DNA of 64,000 nucleotides from assembly GCA_029212905.1 (NCBI GenBank), contig JARGPB010000002.1:186001-250000 (forward strand), in the 5' to 3' direction. The notes below the pieces were generated by a model, which worked only from the letters and a program-made list of their open reading frames with translations, had not been told where the DNA came from and searched no databases. Below, one piece after another: positions 25,904 to 33,853 of the stretch (position 1 is the first letter of the stretch; every line of letters begins with the position of its first letter). A program made the translations under genes and the position numbers. The stretch comes from Thalassovita sp. Lineage in GTDB: Bacteria; Pseudomonadota; Alphaproteobacteria; Rhodobacterales; Rhodobacteraceae.

Positions 25904-27034
25904 ATGGCCGAAAAAATCTCGTTTGAGCTGAAGGCGACCGATGGACAGGCGCGGCGTGGGGTGATCCACACGACGCGTGGCGATATTCGCACGCCGGCCT
26001 TCATGCCTGTGGGCACCGCCGCGACCGTCAAGGCGATGATGCCCGAGAGCGTCGCCGCCACCGGTGCGGACATCCTGTTGGGCAACACCTATCACCTGAT
26101 GCTGCGCCCCACGGCCGAGCGGATCGACCGTCTGGGCGGGCTGCACAAATTCATGAACTGGGACAAGCCGATCCTGACGGATTCTGGCGGGTTTCAAGTC
26201 ATGAGCCTGTCCGATCTGCGCAAGCTAACCGAGGACGGTGTGACGTTCAAATCCCATATCGACGGGTCCAAACACTTCCTGTCCCCGGAAACTTCGATGG
26301 AAATTCAAAGGCTTCTGGGGTCGGACATTGTCATGTGCTTTGATGAATGCCCGGCGCTGCCTGCGGATGAAAAACGGGTTGCGGAGTCGATGCGCCTGTC
26401 GATGCGGTGGGCGCAACGATCGCGTGATGCATTTGGGGACCGCCCCGGCCATGCCTTGTTTGGGATCATGCAGGGCGGTGTCACACCCGAACTGCGCGAA
26501 GAAAGCGCCAAGGCCTTGGTTGACATTGGGTTCGACGGGTATGCCGTTGGGGGCCTGGCCGTGGGCGAGGGCCAAGAGGCCATGTTTGGCGTATTGGATT
26601 ATGCGCCCGGGTATCTGCCGCAGGATCGGCCGCGCTATCTGATGGGGGTGGGCAAGCCAGACGACATTGTTGGCGCCGTCAAACGCGGAATCGACATGAT
26701 GGATTGCGTTTTGCCTTCGCGCTCGGGGCGGACGGGGCAGGCCTGGACGCGTCACGGGGTGGTAAATATCAAGAACGCCCGTCATCAGGACGATCCGCGC
26801 CCCCTGGACGAAAGCTGCACCTGTCCGGCCTGTCAGAAATACAGCCGCGCCTATCTGCATCATGTGTTCCGCTCGAACGAGATGATCTCGGGGATGCTGC
26901 TGACCTGGCACAATCTGCATTATTACCAAGAGCTGATGCAGACCATGCGCGACGCGATCGAACACGGCCAGTTCGCCTCTTTTGAGGCAGAGTTTCACGC
27001 GCAACGTGCCCAGGGCGATATCGACCGTCTGTAA
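25904..27034 (+). CDS. tgt: Queuine tRNA-ribosyltransferase (Tgt)
   Basis: 376 residues. It exchanges guanine-34 for preQ1 in tRNAs with GUN anticodons. Key segments: ILLGNTYHLMLRP, LTDSGGFQVMSLSDLRK with the active-site Asp, FDECP, GIMQGG, YAVGGLAVGEG, and MDCVLPSRSGRTGQAWTRHG with the nucleophile region. The Zn-binding cysteines are in ESCTCPACQKYSRAYLHH. ATG 25904 gives the conserved N-terminus (MAEKISFELKATDG); longer versions lack support. Confidence 0.95.
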   Translation: MAEKISFELKATDGQARRGVIHTTRGDIRTPAFMPVGTAATVKAMMPESVAATGADILLGNTYHLMLRPTAERIDRLGGLHKFMNWDKPILTDSGGFQVMSLSDLRKLTEDGVTFKSHIDGSKHFLSPETSMEIQRLLGSDIVMCFDECPALPADEKRVAESMRLSMRWAQRSRDAFGDRPGHALFGIMQGGVTPELREESAKALVDIGFDGYAVGGLAVGEGQEAMFGVLDYAPGYLPQDRPRYLMGVGKPDDIVGAVKRGIDMMDCVLPSRSGRTGQAWTRHGVVNIKNARHQDDPRPLDESCTCPACQKYSRAYLHHVFRSNEMISGMLLTWHNLHYYQELMQTMRDAIEHGQFASFEAEFHAQRAQGDIDRL

Positions 27035-27340
27035 GAGATTTGGTTCGGCTTGGCCTCGGCGTTAACGCCGGGGAGTCGCACATCTTGTGGTATTGCGGCG
27101 ATTATGTGCTGTAATTTGTGTCCCGAAGGGGTGGCGCCCTGGAAAAACTTTGACCTGTTCAACCATTCTGAGCGTTCTCGCCTTGCCCCTGTCGTTTGGG
27201 GCGGGCATTCTGGTGTCAGGAAATTGTGACATGGTTGAATTCCGGGGAAACGCGCCCCAGATTAACAATCAGGAAACGGAGACAGCCGTGGTTGCCGATT
27301 GTTGGGACCGGTGCTGTTTTGCCAAGAATAAGGAAAACGT
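27035..27340. other. Intergenic region between tgt and lon
   Basis: No gene is evident in these 306 bases. It holds a hairpin just after tgt (27054-27073, listed), a second GC-rich inverted repeat (GCCCC...GGGGC, about 27185-27202), and the unassigned lon promoter. The stretch CTTGCC at 27182 with CATTCT about 18 bases later could be a weak promoter, but the match is poor. Confidence 0.5.
27054..27073 (+). terminator. Hairpin after tgt
   Basis: CCTCGGCG and CGCCGGGG form an 8-bp stem (one G-T pair) around TTAA. There is no U-tract, so it may be a rho-assisted or weak terminator. Confidence 0.4.
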
Positions 27341-29746
27341 ATGCTCGAGCCTCTCAATGCATCCTATCCCGTCCTCCCGCTGCGCGACATCGTGGTGTTC
27401 CCACATATGATCGTGCCGCTTTTCGTTGGCCGCGACAAATCTGTGCGTGCCCTCGAAGAAGTCATGCAGGACGACAAGCAAATCCTTCTGTCCAGCCAGA
27501 TTGACCCGGCCGTGGACGATCCGACGGATGAAGGTATCTATCGCACCGGCGTGCTGGCGAATGTGCTTCAGCTTCTGAAACTGCCCGACGGGACCGTCAA
27601 GGTGCTGGTCGAGGGGCAGGCGCGGGTGAAGATCACTGATTTCATCGAAAACGAATCTTTCTTTGAGGCCCAGGCGGAATATCTGCCCGAGGCCGAAGGC
27701 GACCCCGAGTCGATCGCTGCCATGCTGCGCGCTGTCGGCACCGAATTCGAACGCTACGCCAAAGTGAAAAAGAACATCCCCGAAGAGGCTCTGGTGGCCG
27801 TTTCGGAAACCACCGAGCCCGCAAAATTGGCGGATCTGGTCTCGGGGCATCTGGGCATCGACGTTGCCCAGAAACAAGAGCTGCTGGAAACGCTGTCGAT
27901 CAGCGAGCGGCTGGAGAAGGTTTACGGCCTGATGCAGGGCGAAATGTCGGTGCTGCAGGTCGAGAAAAAGATCAAAACCCGCGTCAAATCCCAGATGGAG
28001 CGCACGCAGCGCGAATACTATTTGAATGAGCAAATGAAGGCCATTCAGAAGGAATTGGGCGACGGCGAAGAGGGCGCGAACGAGATTGCCGAGCTGGAGC
28101 AGAAAATCGCCGGCATGAAGCTGTCGAAGGAGGCCAAGGAAAAGGCTGACGCCGAGCTCAAGAAATTGAAAAACATGAGCCCGATGAGCGCCGAAGCCAC
28201 AGTCGTGCGGAACTATCTGGACTGGCTCCTGGCGATCCCGTGGGGCACCAAAACCCGCGTGAAAAAGGACCTGCACAAGGCTCAAACAGTGCTGGATAAC
28301 GACCATTACGGTCTGGAAAAGGTCAAGGAACGCATCGTTGAATATCTGGCCGTTCAGCAGCGCAGCCAAAAGCTGAAAGGCCCGATCCTGTGCCTTGTTG
28401 GCCCGCCGGGTGTGGGTAAAACCTCGCTTGGGAAATCGGTTGCCAAGGCCACGGGGCGCGAGTTTATCCGCATCTCCTTGGGCGGCGTGCGGGACGAATC
28501 CGAAATCCGCGGCCACCGTCGGACGTATATCGGCTCGATGCCCGGTAAGATCATTCAGGCACTGAAAAAGGCGAAAACCACCAACCCGCTGATCCTGTTG
28601 GATGAAATCGACAAGATGGGCCAGGACTTCCGCGGCGACCCTGCCTCGGCCATGCTGGAGGTGCTGGACCCCGAACAGAACGGTACCTTTGTGGATCACT
28701 ATCTTGAGGTCGAATATGACCTGTCCAACGTGATGTTCCTGACCACCGCGAACAGCTACAACATGCCGGGGCCGCTGCTGGACCGGATGGAGATCATTTC
28801 GCTGGCCGGTTACACCGAGGATGAAAAACGCGAGATCGCAAAACAGCATCTGGTGGACAAGCAGGTCAAAAACCACGGTCTGAAAAAGGGCGAGTTCGAG
28901 ATCAGCGATGACGCACTGGACGAGATGATCCGCCGCTATACCCGCGAGGCTGGCGTCCGGAATCTGGAACGCGAGATCGGCAAACTGGCACGCAAAGCTG
29001 TGACCCAGATCGTCAAGGGCGAGGCCACACATGTGACCATCACGCCTGACAATATCGACGAGTACCTAGGCGTGAAGAAATTCCGCTATGGTCTGGCCGA
29101 GAAAGAGGATCAGGTCGGGGTTGTCACAGGTCTGGCATGGACCTCGGTCGGCGGGGATCTGTTGCAGATCGAGGCTCTGCGTCTGCCGGGTAAGGGCCGC
29201 ATGAAAACCACCGGGAAACTGGGCGATGTAATGAAGGAAAGCATCGACGCGGCCAGCTCTTATGTGCGGTCGATCGCGCCTCAGATCGGGGTGAAGCCGC
29301 CGCGCTTTGACAAATGGGACATCCACGTTCACGTGCCGGATGGGGCCACGCCCAAGGACGGGCCCTCGGCCGGTCTGGCCATGGTCACGGGCATTGTGTC
29401 TGTCCTGACGGGCATCCCAGTGCGCAAGGATATCGCCATGACCGGCGAAGTAACCTTGCGCGGCAATGCCTCGGCTATCGGCGGGCTAAAAGAAAAATTG
29501 CTGGCCGCCCTGCGCGGTGGGATCAAAACTGTCCTGATCCCCGAAGAAAACGAGAAGGATCTGGCCGACATCCCTGACAACGTCAAAGAAGGGCTGGAGA
29601 TCATTCCTGTGACCCATGTCAGTGAAGTTTTGAAACTGGCGCTGGTCCGTGACCCAGACCCGATCGAATGGGACGAAGAAGCCGAAGAGGCCGCCGCCGC
29701 AGCAGCCCTGGCGCATAAACCTGGGGCAGGGGCCACGGCCCACTGA
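27341..29746 (+). CDS. lon: ATP-dependent protease Lon
   Basis: 801 residues, full length. An N-terminal LON substrate-binding domain (about 8-200) and coiled-coil are followed by an AAA+ module with Walker A GPPGVGKTSLGK (about residue 352) and LLDEIDKMG. The S16 protease domain has the catalytic Ser in PKDGPSAG (about residue 676) and Lys in GGLKEKLL (about 719). It degrades misfolded and regulatory proteins in the cytoplasm. AAGGA lies ten bases before ATG 27341. A terminator follows the stop. Confidence 0.97.
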   Translation: MLEPLNASYPVLPLRDIVVFPHMIVPLFVGRDKSVRALEEVMQDDKQILLSSQIDPAVDDPTDEGIYRTGVLANVLQLLKLPDGTVKVLVEGQARVKITDFIENESFFEAQAEYLPEAEGDPESIAAMLRAVGTEFERYAKVKKNIPEEALVAVSETTEPAKLADLVSGHLGIDVAQKQELLETLSISERLEKVYGLMQGEMSVLQVEKKIKTRVKSQMERTQREYYLNEQMKAIQKELGDGEEGANEIAELEQKIAGMKLSKEAKEKADAELKKLKNMSPMSAEATVVRNYLDWLLAIPWGTKTRVKKDLHKAQTVLDNDHYGLEKVKERIVEYLAVQQRSQKLKGPILCLVGPPGVGKTSLGKSVAKATGREFIRISLGGVRDESEIRGHRRTYIGSMPGKIIQALKKAKTTNPLILLDEIDKMGQDFRGDPASAMLEVLDPEQNGTFVDHYLEVEYDLSNVMFLTTANSYNMPGPLLDRMEIISLAGYTEDEKREIAKQHLVDKQVKNHGLKKGEFEISDDALDEMIRRYTREAGVRNLEREIGKLARKAVTQIVKGEATHVTITPDNIDEYLGVKKFRYGLAEKEDQVGVVTGLAWTSVGGDLLQIEALRLPGKGRMKTTGKLGDVMKESIDAASSYVRSIAPQIGVKPPRFDKWDIHVHVPDGATPKDGPSAGLAMVTGIVSVLTGIPVRKDIAMTGEVTLRGNASAIGGLKEKLLAALRGGIKTVLIPEENEKDLADIPDNVKEGLEIIPVTHVSEVLKLALVRDPDPIEWDEEAEEAAAAAALAHKPGAGATAH

Positions 29747-29767
29747 TCCTGAAAAAGACCTGAAATT

Positions 29768-29790
29768 GGCGCCCTCCGGGGCGCCTTTTT
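29768..29790 (+). terminator. Terminator after lon
   Basis: GGCGCCC (29768-29774) pairs with GGGCGCC (29779-29785), directly followed by TTTTT. Confidence 0.88.
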
Positions 29791-29830
29791 CGTTGATGGG
29801 AATTTCCTGAAAAACCAGGACGCTACCCTC

Positions 29831-29859
29831 TTGCACAATCAAGAGGGTTCTTCTAAATA
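29831..29859 (+). promoter_or_regulatory. tRNA-Val promoter
   Basis: TTGCAC (29831-29836) and TAAATA (29854-29859) are separated by 17 bases and end ten bases before the tRNA. The -35 box lies within an 8-bp inverted repeat CCCTCTTG/CAAGAGGG (29826-29847). Confidence 0.6.
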
Positions 29860-29869
29860 CCCCGCTACC

Positions 29870-29944
29870 GGGTGATTAGCTCAGTGGTAGAGCGCTTCGT
29901 TCACATCGAAGATGTCAGGAGTTCGAATCTCTTATCACCCACCA
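29870..29944 (+). tRNA. tRNA-Val(CAC), prophage attachment target
   Basis: The acceptor arms GGGTGAT (29870-29876) and ATCACCC (29934-29940) pair perfectly, and the CCA end is encoded (29942-29944). The anticodon stem CTTCG/CGAAG encloses TTCACAT, giving anticodon CAC at 29902-29904. The T-arm has GTTCGAATC. A tyrosine integrase gene ends 73 bases downstream on the opposite strand, the standard arrangement of an element inserted into a tRNA 3' end. Confidence 0.95.
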
Positions 29945-30016
29945 TTTTCCCTTTAAATAACAGTGTCTTGTGCGCGCCGATCCGCATTTAACGAAGTGCA
30001 TTCAGGTTCGGTGAAC

Positions 30017-31024
30017 TTAAACACTGCGCTTGCGACTCGCAAAATCCAGCACGTCGGCGGCGTCTTGCATCTGTTCTGGCAGGTATCTGGCGTAGGTCCG
30101 ATAGGTCACTGCGGTGTTTGTGTGGCCCAGCATTTGGCCTACTTTTACAAGCGGAACACCAGCTGACAGCATGGTCACGGCAGCGGTGTGGCGCAGCTCG
30201 TGGATGGTCACCCGTCCAAGCCCCGCGCGTTTGGTTGCGGCCTTGAAGCCGGTGCGGATGGATTTGATCGGTTGGCCGGCGTATTCGATCACGTAGTCAG
30301 ACAGGGCGGCATCATGAGCGACTGACAGCGCGGCCCGGACGCCGCTGTTCATCGGAACGATGGCGCGACCCTTGCGGGTGGTGCCGTCGTCGATCCGCAG
30401 GTTGATCGCGTTGCGTTCAAAATCCACCCGATCCCAGGTCAGTTCCAGAACGGCGCTAACGCGCGCGGCGGTGCCCAGCAACAGGATCAGGGCCAAACGA
30501 ATATGCGGATCATGTGCCCCGTCAATCAGCGCGCGGGCCTCGCCTGCATTCAGAATCCGTTTGTCGGTTTCGGGTTTGGCTGGTCTCCAGATCCGCGGGG
30601 CTCGATCAATGGCGTTGATGTCGCGCGCGAAATTCATAGTGGATTGCAAGTGCCCGAGTTCGGTCCAGACAGTTCCGACCGATTTCCCGGCGGCGATCCG
30701 TTTGTCGGAATAGGATCGGCACAGCGCCTTGTCGATCTGGTCGGGGCGATAGGCGCCGAAATGCTCCAGGACGGCTTTTCCGGTGTAGCCCATCGTTTTG
30801 GCCGTCGGCTTCTCGCCCAGGTCTTCGCGATAGGCCTCCCACAGCGCAGCAACGGTTCGCGCACCTGGGGCCTTTTGGTTCTCGCGGCGATAGACGTCTA
30901 TTGCCTCTGGCTCGGCTTCCGCTCGGGTGCGTGCCGCAAGCTTAAACCGGGCGCGCTTTCCGTCTGGCTTGGTCCAGTAGACACAGAAACCACCTCTGAA
31001 ACGTCCGATGCTGATGTCTGGCAT
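30017..31024 (-). CDS. int: Phage tyrosine integrase
   Basis: 335 residues. The N-terminal DNA-binding part (GRFRGGFCVYWTKPDGKRARFKLAART) and a core-binding domain are followed by the catalytic domain: Arg in GTAARVSAVLELTW, HELRHTAAVTML, LGHTNTAVTYRTYARYL with the Tyr nucleophile near the end. It recombines the phage with tRNA-Val. Its 5' end overlaps the excisionase-like HTH gene by 127 bases in another frame. Confidence 0.92.
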   Translation of the reverse strand: MPDISIGRFRGGFCVYWTKPDGKRARFKLAARTRAEAEPEAIDVYRRENQKAPGARTVAALWEAYREDLGEKPTAKTMGYTGKAVLEHFGAYRPDQIDKALCRSYSDKRIAAGKSVGTVWTELGHLQSTMNFARDINAIDRAPRIWRPAKPETDKRILNAGEARALIDGAHDPHIRLALILLLGTAARVSAVLELTWDRVDFERNAINLRIDDGTTRKGRAIVPMNSGVRAALSVAHDAALSDYVIEYAGQPIKSIRTGFKAATKRAGLGRVTIHELRHTAAVTMLSAGVPLVKVGQMLGHTNTAVTYRTYARYLPEQMQDAADVLDFASRKRSV

Positions 31025-31179
31025 TCGTATTCCTCTACTGCGTTAGCTGGAATTCTATATAGACGCCCAAGGCGAAAATGTTTCAAGGTGCCAGATCGGC
31101 AGAGGTTGCGCACGGTTTCCGCGCTGCATCCCCAGGCTGCGGCCAGGGTTTCGGGTGTGAATGGTCTTTGAGAGGTCAC
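30898..31179 (-). CDS. Excisionase-like helix-turn-helix protein
   Basis: 93 residues from GTG 31179, with GGAGGA seven bases upstream. The N-terminal half is a MerR/excisionase-type winged HTH: PETLAAAWGCSAETVRNLCRSG followed by FRLGRLYRIPANAVEEYE. The polar Ser/Thr-rich tail lies in the 127-base overlap with the integrase start region. Together with int it likely controls integration and excision direction. A longer frame to 31239 has no ribosome site. Confidence 0.72.
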   Translation of the reverse strand: MTSQRPFTPETLAAAWGCSAETVRNLCRSGTLKHFRLGRLYRIPANAVEEYECQTSASDVSEVVSVSTGPSQTESAPGLSLRHAPERKPSQRQ

Positions 31180-31198
31180 TTTTCGTCCTCCAGTTCTG

Positions 31199-31348
31199 CT
31201 ATCTTGAGACGCAGTGCGGATCGGCCAGTTTGCCACCATCGGGCTCTTTGAGATCGCACCACTTTGGCCACGACGCGTTTTCGGTCTCGGGCGCCTCGGC
31301 CATCACCGGCGGCACGCTGTTGCCGCACATGCGGGTTTGATCAGCCAT
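31199..31348 (-). CDS. 49-residue protein with C5-methyltransferase motif X remnant
   Basis: It runs from ATG 31348 (preceded by GGAGG) to TAG 31199, overlapping the upstream gene by eight bases. The start QTRMCGNSVPPVMAEA matches the C-terminal motif X of DNA cytosine-5 methyltransferases (RMxGNSVxPP), but the catalytic domain is missing, so it cannot methylate by itself. It may be a degraded methyltransferase or a small protein reusing that piece. Confidence 0.5.
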   Translation of the reverse strand: MADQTRMCGNSVPPVMAEAPETENASWPKWCDLKEPDGGKLADPHCVSR

Positions 31349-32015
31349 AGTGGGCCTCCAGTTCATCAATGTTGCAGCGGTGAACGGTGAAGGTGTACGC
31401 GGCCACCCACGGGGCAGCGTCCCATGCGTCGGGGCCGTTGATGCTGTTCCAGAGCCTCTGGAAATCATCCAAGGGCCCTTTTAGCGGTGCCATGTCCATG
31501 GTGCCCCCGTTGGGGCATCGCATCGGCCTGGGATTGTCTTCATCGAAAAATGGGCGACACCCCTCGGCAATAGCATCGCCCTCGCTGATGTCCCGCAACC
31601 TCTGCACCCGCACATCGGTGACGGTCAGGGTCAGGCGGGACGCCCAGCGGGGCATGAACAGCGGCGACACGTTCCCGGTTTTTGCCGCCTTTGGAAATCG
31701 CCAGTCGCCCACGTCAAGGTCACTTTCCAGATGATGGGTCGCGCCATCTGCCGCATAATCGACAAGCAAATCCCACGCGCCATATCCTTCTCTTGGGCGC
31801 CACGTCTCTCGCACCCAAAGGCGGTCTCCAACATTCGCGCGAATTGGCAAATTCGTTGTATATTGCGCGGCCAGACCTGTAGCCCCTTTGAGGTCATCAC
31901 AAAGGTCTATGATGTCTTTTGACTTCACCACCCGCCGCGTTTGCGTCTTTCGCCCGTCCAGAAGCGCGCGAACCATCGGGCCGGAAAAAAGAATTGGTTT
32001 GTCAGTCGGCGTCAT
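31341..32015 (-). CDS. Phage early protein with ASCH-like fold
   Basis: 224 residues. It starts KPILFSGPMVRALLDGRKTQTRRV, a segment shared by many phage early proteins of the ASCH/PUA-like type. It continues with VGDRLWVRETWRP, RWASRLTLTVTDVRVQRLRDISEGDAIAEG and a C-terminal DDFQRLWNSINGPDAW block. ASCH-like domains are thought to bind RNA or nucleotides; the function here is unknown. It is coupled by ATGA to the XRE gene upstream and overlaps the methyltransferase fragment downstream. Confidence 0.65.
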   Translation of the reverse strand: MTPTDKPILFSGPMVRALLDGRKTQTRRVVKSKDIIDLCDDLKGATGLAAQYTTNLPIRANVGDRLWVRETWRPREGYGAWDLLVDYAADGATHHLESDLDVGDWRFPKAAKTGNVSPLFMPRWASRLTLTVTDVRVQRLRDISEGDAIAEGCRPFFDEDNPRPMRCPNGGTMDMAPLKGPLDDFQRLWNSINGPDAWDAAPWVAAYTFTVHRCNIDELEAHYG

Positions 32016-32377
32016 GCTGCTTCGCCCGCAGGCCGGTAGCTGGCCACCGCGTCAATGAACGCGCGGATCTGAGTTTTCAGGCGCTCGTCCGTGATCTTGG
32101 AGATCATGCTCGCGATCCGGGCGGTCTCTTCGTCAATCACCGGGCCGCCGTTGTCGTCGTCGCTCAGGCCGTCGAAGAAGTGCGACGGCGGAACGTCCAG
32201 GATGCGCGAAACCTCGAACAGTTTGCTGGCCGAGATCCGGTTCCGGCCCAGTTCGTATTTCTGGACCTGCTGGAACGAGATGTTCAAACCATTCGCAACG
32301 TCCGTTTGGGTCAGCCCGCGCAGGATGCGCAGGTTTTTCAGCTTGGTCCCGACGTGGGTGTCTACGGGGTGTGTCAT
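32012..32377 (-). CDS. XRE-family transcription regulator
   Basis: 121 residues. An N-terminal HTH_3 domain (LKNLRILRGLTQTDVANGLNISFQQVQKYELGRNRIS-type block, residues ~13-60) is followed by a helical C-terminal region. This arrangement is common in alphaproteobacteria (SinR/HipB-like). It overlaps neighbours on both sides by four bases (ATGA). It may regulate the leftward operon. Confidence 0.85.
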   Translation of the reverse strand: MTHPVDTHVGTKLKNLRILRGLTQTDVANGLNISFQQVQKYELGRNRISASKLFEVSRILDVPPSHFFDGLSDDDNGGPVIDEETARIASMISKITDERLKTQIRAFIDAVASYRPAGEAA

Positions 32378-32583
32378 TGGTTTGTTCCTTCCATCCAGAA
32401 AATCAGTTCTTCGGCCTCGCCACGTTCGGTGGGCATCGGGCTGTGTTTGACGATCACCTGCGCGGCATCGATCACCTCGGCCTCGGGGTGGTGGGGCAGA
32501 TCGGCGATCACGGCGCGGGCTGAAATGAGCCTGTCCGCGATCGCCTCGCTGATGACGTCGTGAGTGGTGGCAGCGTTGGTCAT
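32374..32583 (-). CDS. Small phage protein of unknown function
   Basis: 69 residues from ATG 32583, with AGGAG ahead of it. Acidic, with a helical N-terminal half (DVISEAIADRLISARAVIADLP). No family recognised. Start and stop overlap the neighbouring genes by four bases each, which supports translation. Confidence 0.55.
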   Translation of the reverse strand: MTNAATTHDVISEAIADRLISARAVIADLPHHPEAEVIDAAQVIVKHSPMPTERGEAEELIFWMEGTNQ

Positions 32584-32750
32584 CACCAGCTCCTGTTCAG
32601 TTGGTCGATGGTCTGAATAAACAGAGCGGCGACATAAGCGCCGCCTGCAATGACGGTCGTCCAGGTCAGCACCCACAGAAGGCGTTCTCCAGTCTCACGC
32701 AGATGATCGCGGCGGATCTGGTTGCGGTTCATGCGTTCGAGGTGGGTCAT
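32583..32750 (-). CDS. 55-residue single-pass membrane protein
   Basis: A frame from ATG 32750 to TGA 32583. The basic N-terminus (MTHLERMNRNQIRRDHLR) precedes one hydrophobic segment (LLWVLTWTTVIAGGAYVAALF). ATGA overlaps tie it to both neighbours. No known family; possibly a superinfection or membrane-linked early protein. Confidence 0.5.
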   Translation of the reverse strand: MTHLERMNRNQIRRDHLRETGERLLWVLTWTTVIAGGAYVAALFIQTIDQLNRSW

Positions 32751-33052
32751 GCGGCACCGCCTTCGGAGCCGGGGCGCAAGCTATAGCCTTGCTGTTCAGC
32801 GTGCCTGCGGACGCGTGCCCGGGTGCGGGCGCTGACCTTGTCGATCATGGCGGCGACGGAATTGGGCTGGGGAGTGGGCTGAATGGTGTCGCCGGTCAGG
32901 TGTGCGGGGCTGCGCAGGCGATCCCAGTTGCAATGCTGGCCGCGCGCGGATTTGAGGGTGTCCCATGCCTCCATGATGACAAATGGGTGGTAGCCGCGCG
33001 GGTTGAGAATGATGCCTCGGGCGCGATTGAGTTCTTGGGTGCAGGGAAGCAT
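32747..33052 (-). CDS. Phage protein of unknown function, first gene of leftward operon
   Basis: 101 residues. I chose ATG 33052 because GGAG lies six bases before it; starts at 33064 and 33067 are also open. The C-terminal part (AAMIDKVSARTRARVRRHAEQQGYSL) is basic and helical. No family recognised. It is the first gene of the leftward operon and faces the candidate operator region 33098-33140. Confidence 0.5.
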   Translation of the reverse strand: MLPCTQELNRARGIILNPRGYHPFVIMEAWDTLKSARGQHCNWDRLRSPAHLTGDTIQPTPQPNSVAAMIDKVSARTRARVRRHAEQQGYSLRPGSEGGAA

Positions 33053-33097
33053 TAGGGACTCCATCATCGGTTGTGATGGAGCAAATGTTTACGCACA

Positions 33098-33140
33098 GAA
33101 AACTGTACCGTCAAGAAAAAAGTTTACACTGTGAAAACTT
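33098..33140. promoter_or_regulatory. Candidate left operator region
   Basis: It contains GAAAACTG (33098-33105) and GAAAACTT (33133-33140). The latter is part of an inverted repeat AAGTTT/AAACTT (33120-33125 and 33135-33140). The same octamer recurs at the CI/Cro region, so this looks like an operator for the leftward operon and the divergent gene at 33230. Confidence 0.4.
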
Positions 33141-33229
33141 GCAAGGAGAACTGGTCGGCCATGTTGTCTGCGGGTGGAATCTGGGCTTCTGTGTTGCAAT
33201 GACAGGTAGATTTTTTAGGAGGTTTTGCG

Positions 33230-33853
33230 ATGTTTGGTTATCTGGCTTTGATTGCATCCGCTGCGCTGATTTATGGTTTTTTTCTCGTCGCGTTTAAGCG
33301 CGAGCGGCGCTGGCGCGGGTTAAAAATTGCCAGTGCCTCGTTTGTTGCAATGATTGTTGCGGCCGGAATGTGGGGTACCTCAAATTACGAAGCATCCGTT
33401 CGCGAGGAGGGTTGGGACGATGTAGCGGACCGGCTCGCCGCCTCGGAGGCCGGTTTCGAAACGCCCGAAGATTGGGTTGCGGAAAAGGAGCGCGTCGCGC
33501 GGCTCAAAAAAGTCGCGGAAGAGGCTGCCGCGCGCACCAACGAAATGATTGCGCGGTCGAAAAAGGATCAAGCGCAGAAAGAGCAAGCGGAAAATCGTCG
33601 CAGCGGGTTTCACTGTTTGTCGGCCTGGGATGGATCACACCCTGCATTCAAGCGGGCGGTGCGGGACCAGATGCGCGAGCCTAAAAGCTTCGAGCATATC
33701 GAGACCCGCGTGACCGCAGTGGATAAAAACGGTTACCATAAGATTTTCATGTCCTACCGCGCGCGAAATGGGTTTGGCGGCATGAACGTTGGAACAGCGA
33801 CCGGCGTTTATGCGAGCTCGGGTTGCGCTTTTCAGGTTTTGGCAGTCGAATAA
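33230..33853 (+). CDS. Membrane-anchored prophage protein, possible moron
   Basis: 207 residues. Two N-terminal membrane segments (LIASAALIYGFFLVAF and ASFVAMIVAAGMWG) precede a charged coiled-coil (about 85-125, rich in KK/AA/EE). A C-terminal globular part starts at GFHCLSAWDGSHPAFKRAV and ends in a GFGGMNVGTATGVYASSGCAF segment. I know this C-terminal type only as an uncharacterised domain of phage and plasmid proteins. AGGAGG lies seven bases before ATG 33230. It is transcribed against the CI-like gene and has its own promoter region, a typical position for a lysogeny-expressed cargo gene. Confidence 0.6.
   Translation: MFGYLALIASAALIYGFFLVAFKRERRWRGLKIASASFVAMIVAAGMWGTSNYEASVREEGWDDVADRLAASEAGFETPEDWVAEKERVARLKKVAEEAAARTNEMIARSKKDQAQKEQAENRRSGFHCLSAWDGSHPAFKRAVRDQMREPKSFEHIETRVTAVDKNGYHKIFMSYRARNGFGGMNVGTATGVYASSGCAFQVLAVE

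Noticed and set aside
30503..31171. 222-residue plus-strand frame across the integrase
   Set aside because: Shadow of integrase and excisionase coding on the minus strand.
33073..33297. 74-residue plus-strand frame before the 33230 gene
   Set aside because: It crosses the candidate operator region and has an unlikely Cys/Trp-rich composition; the AGGAGG site belongs to ATG 33230.
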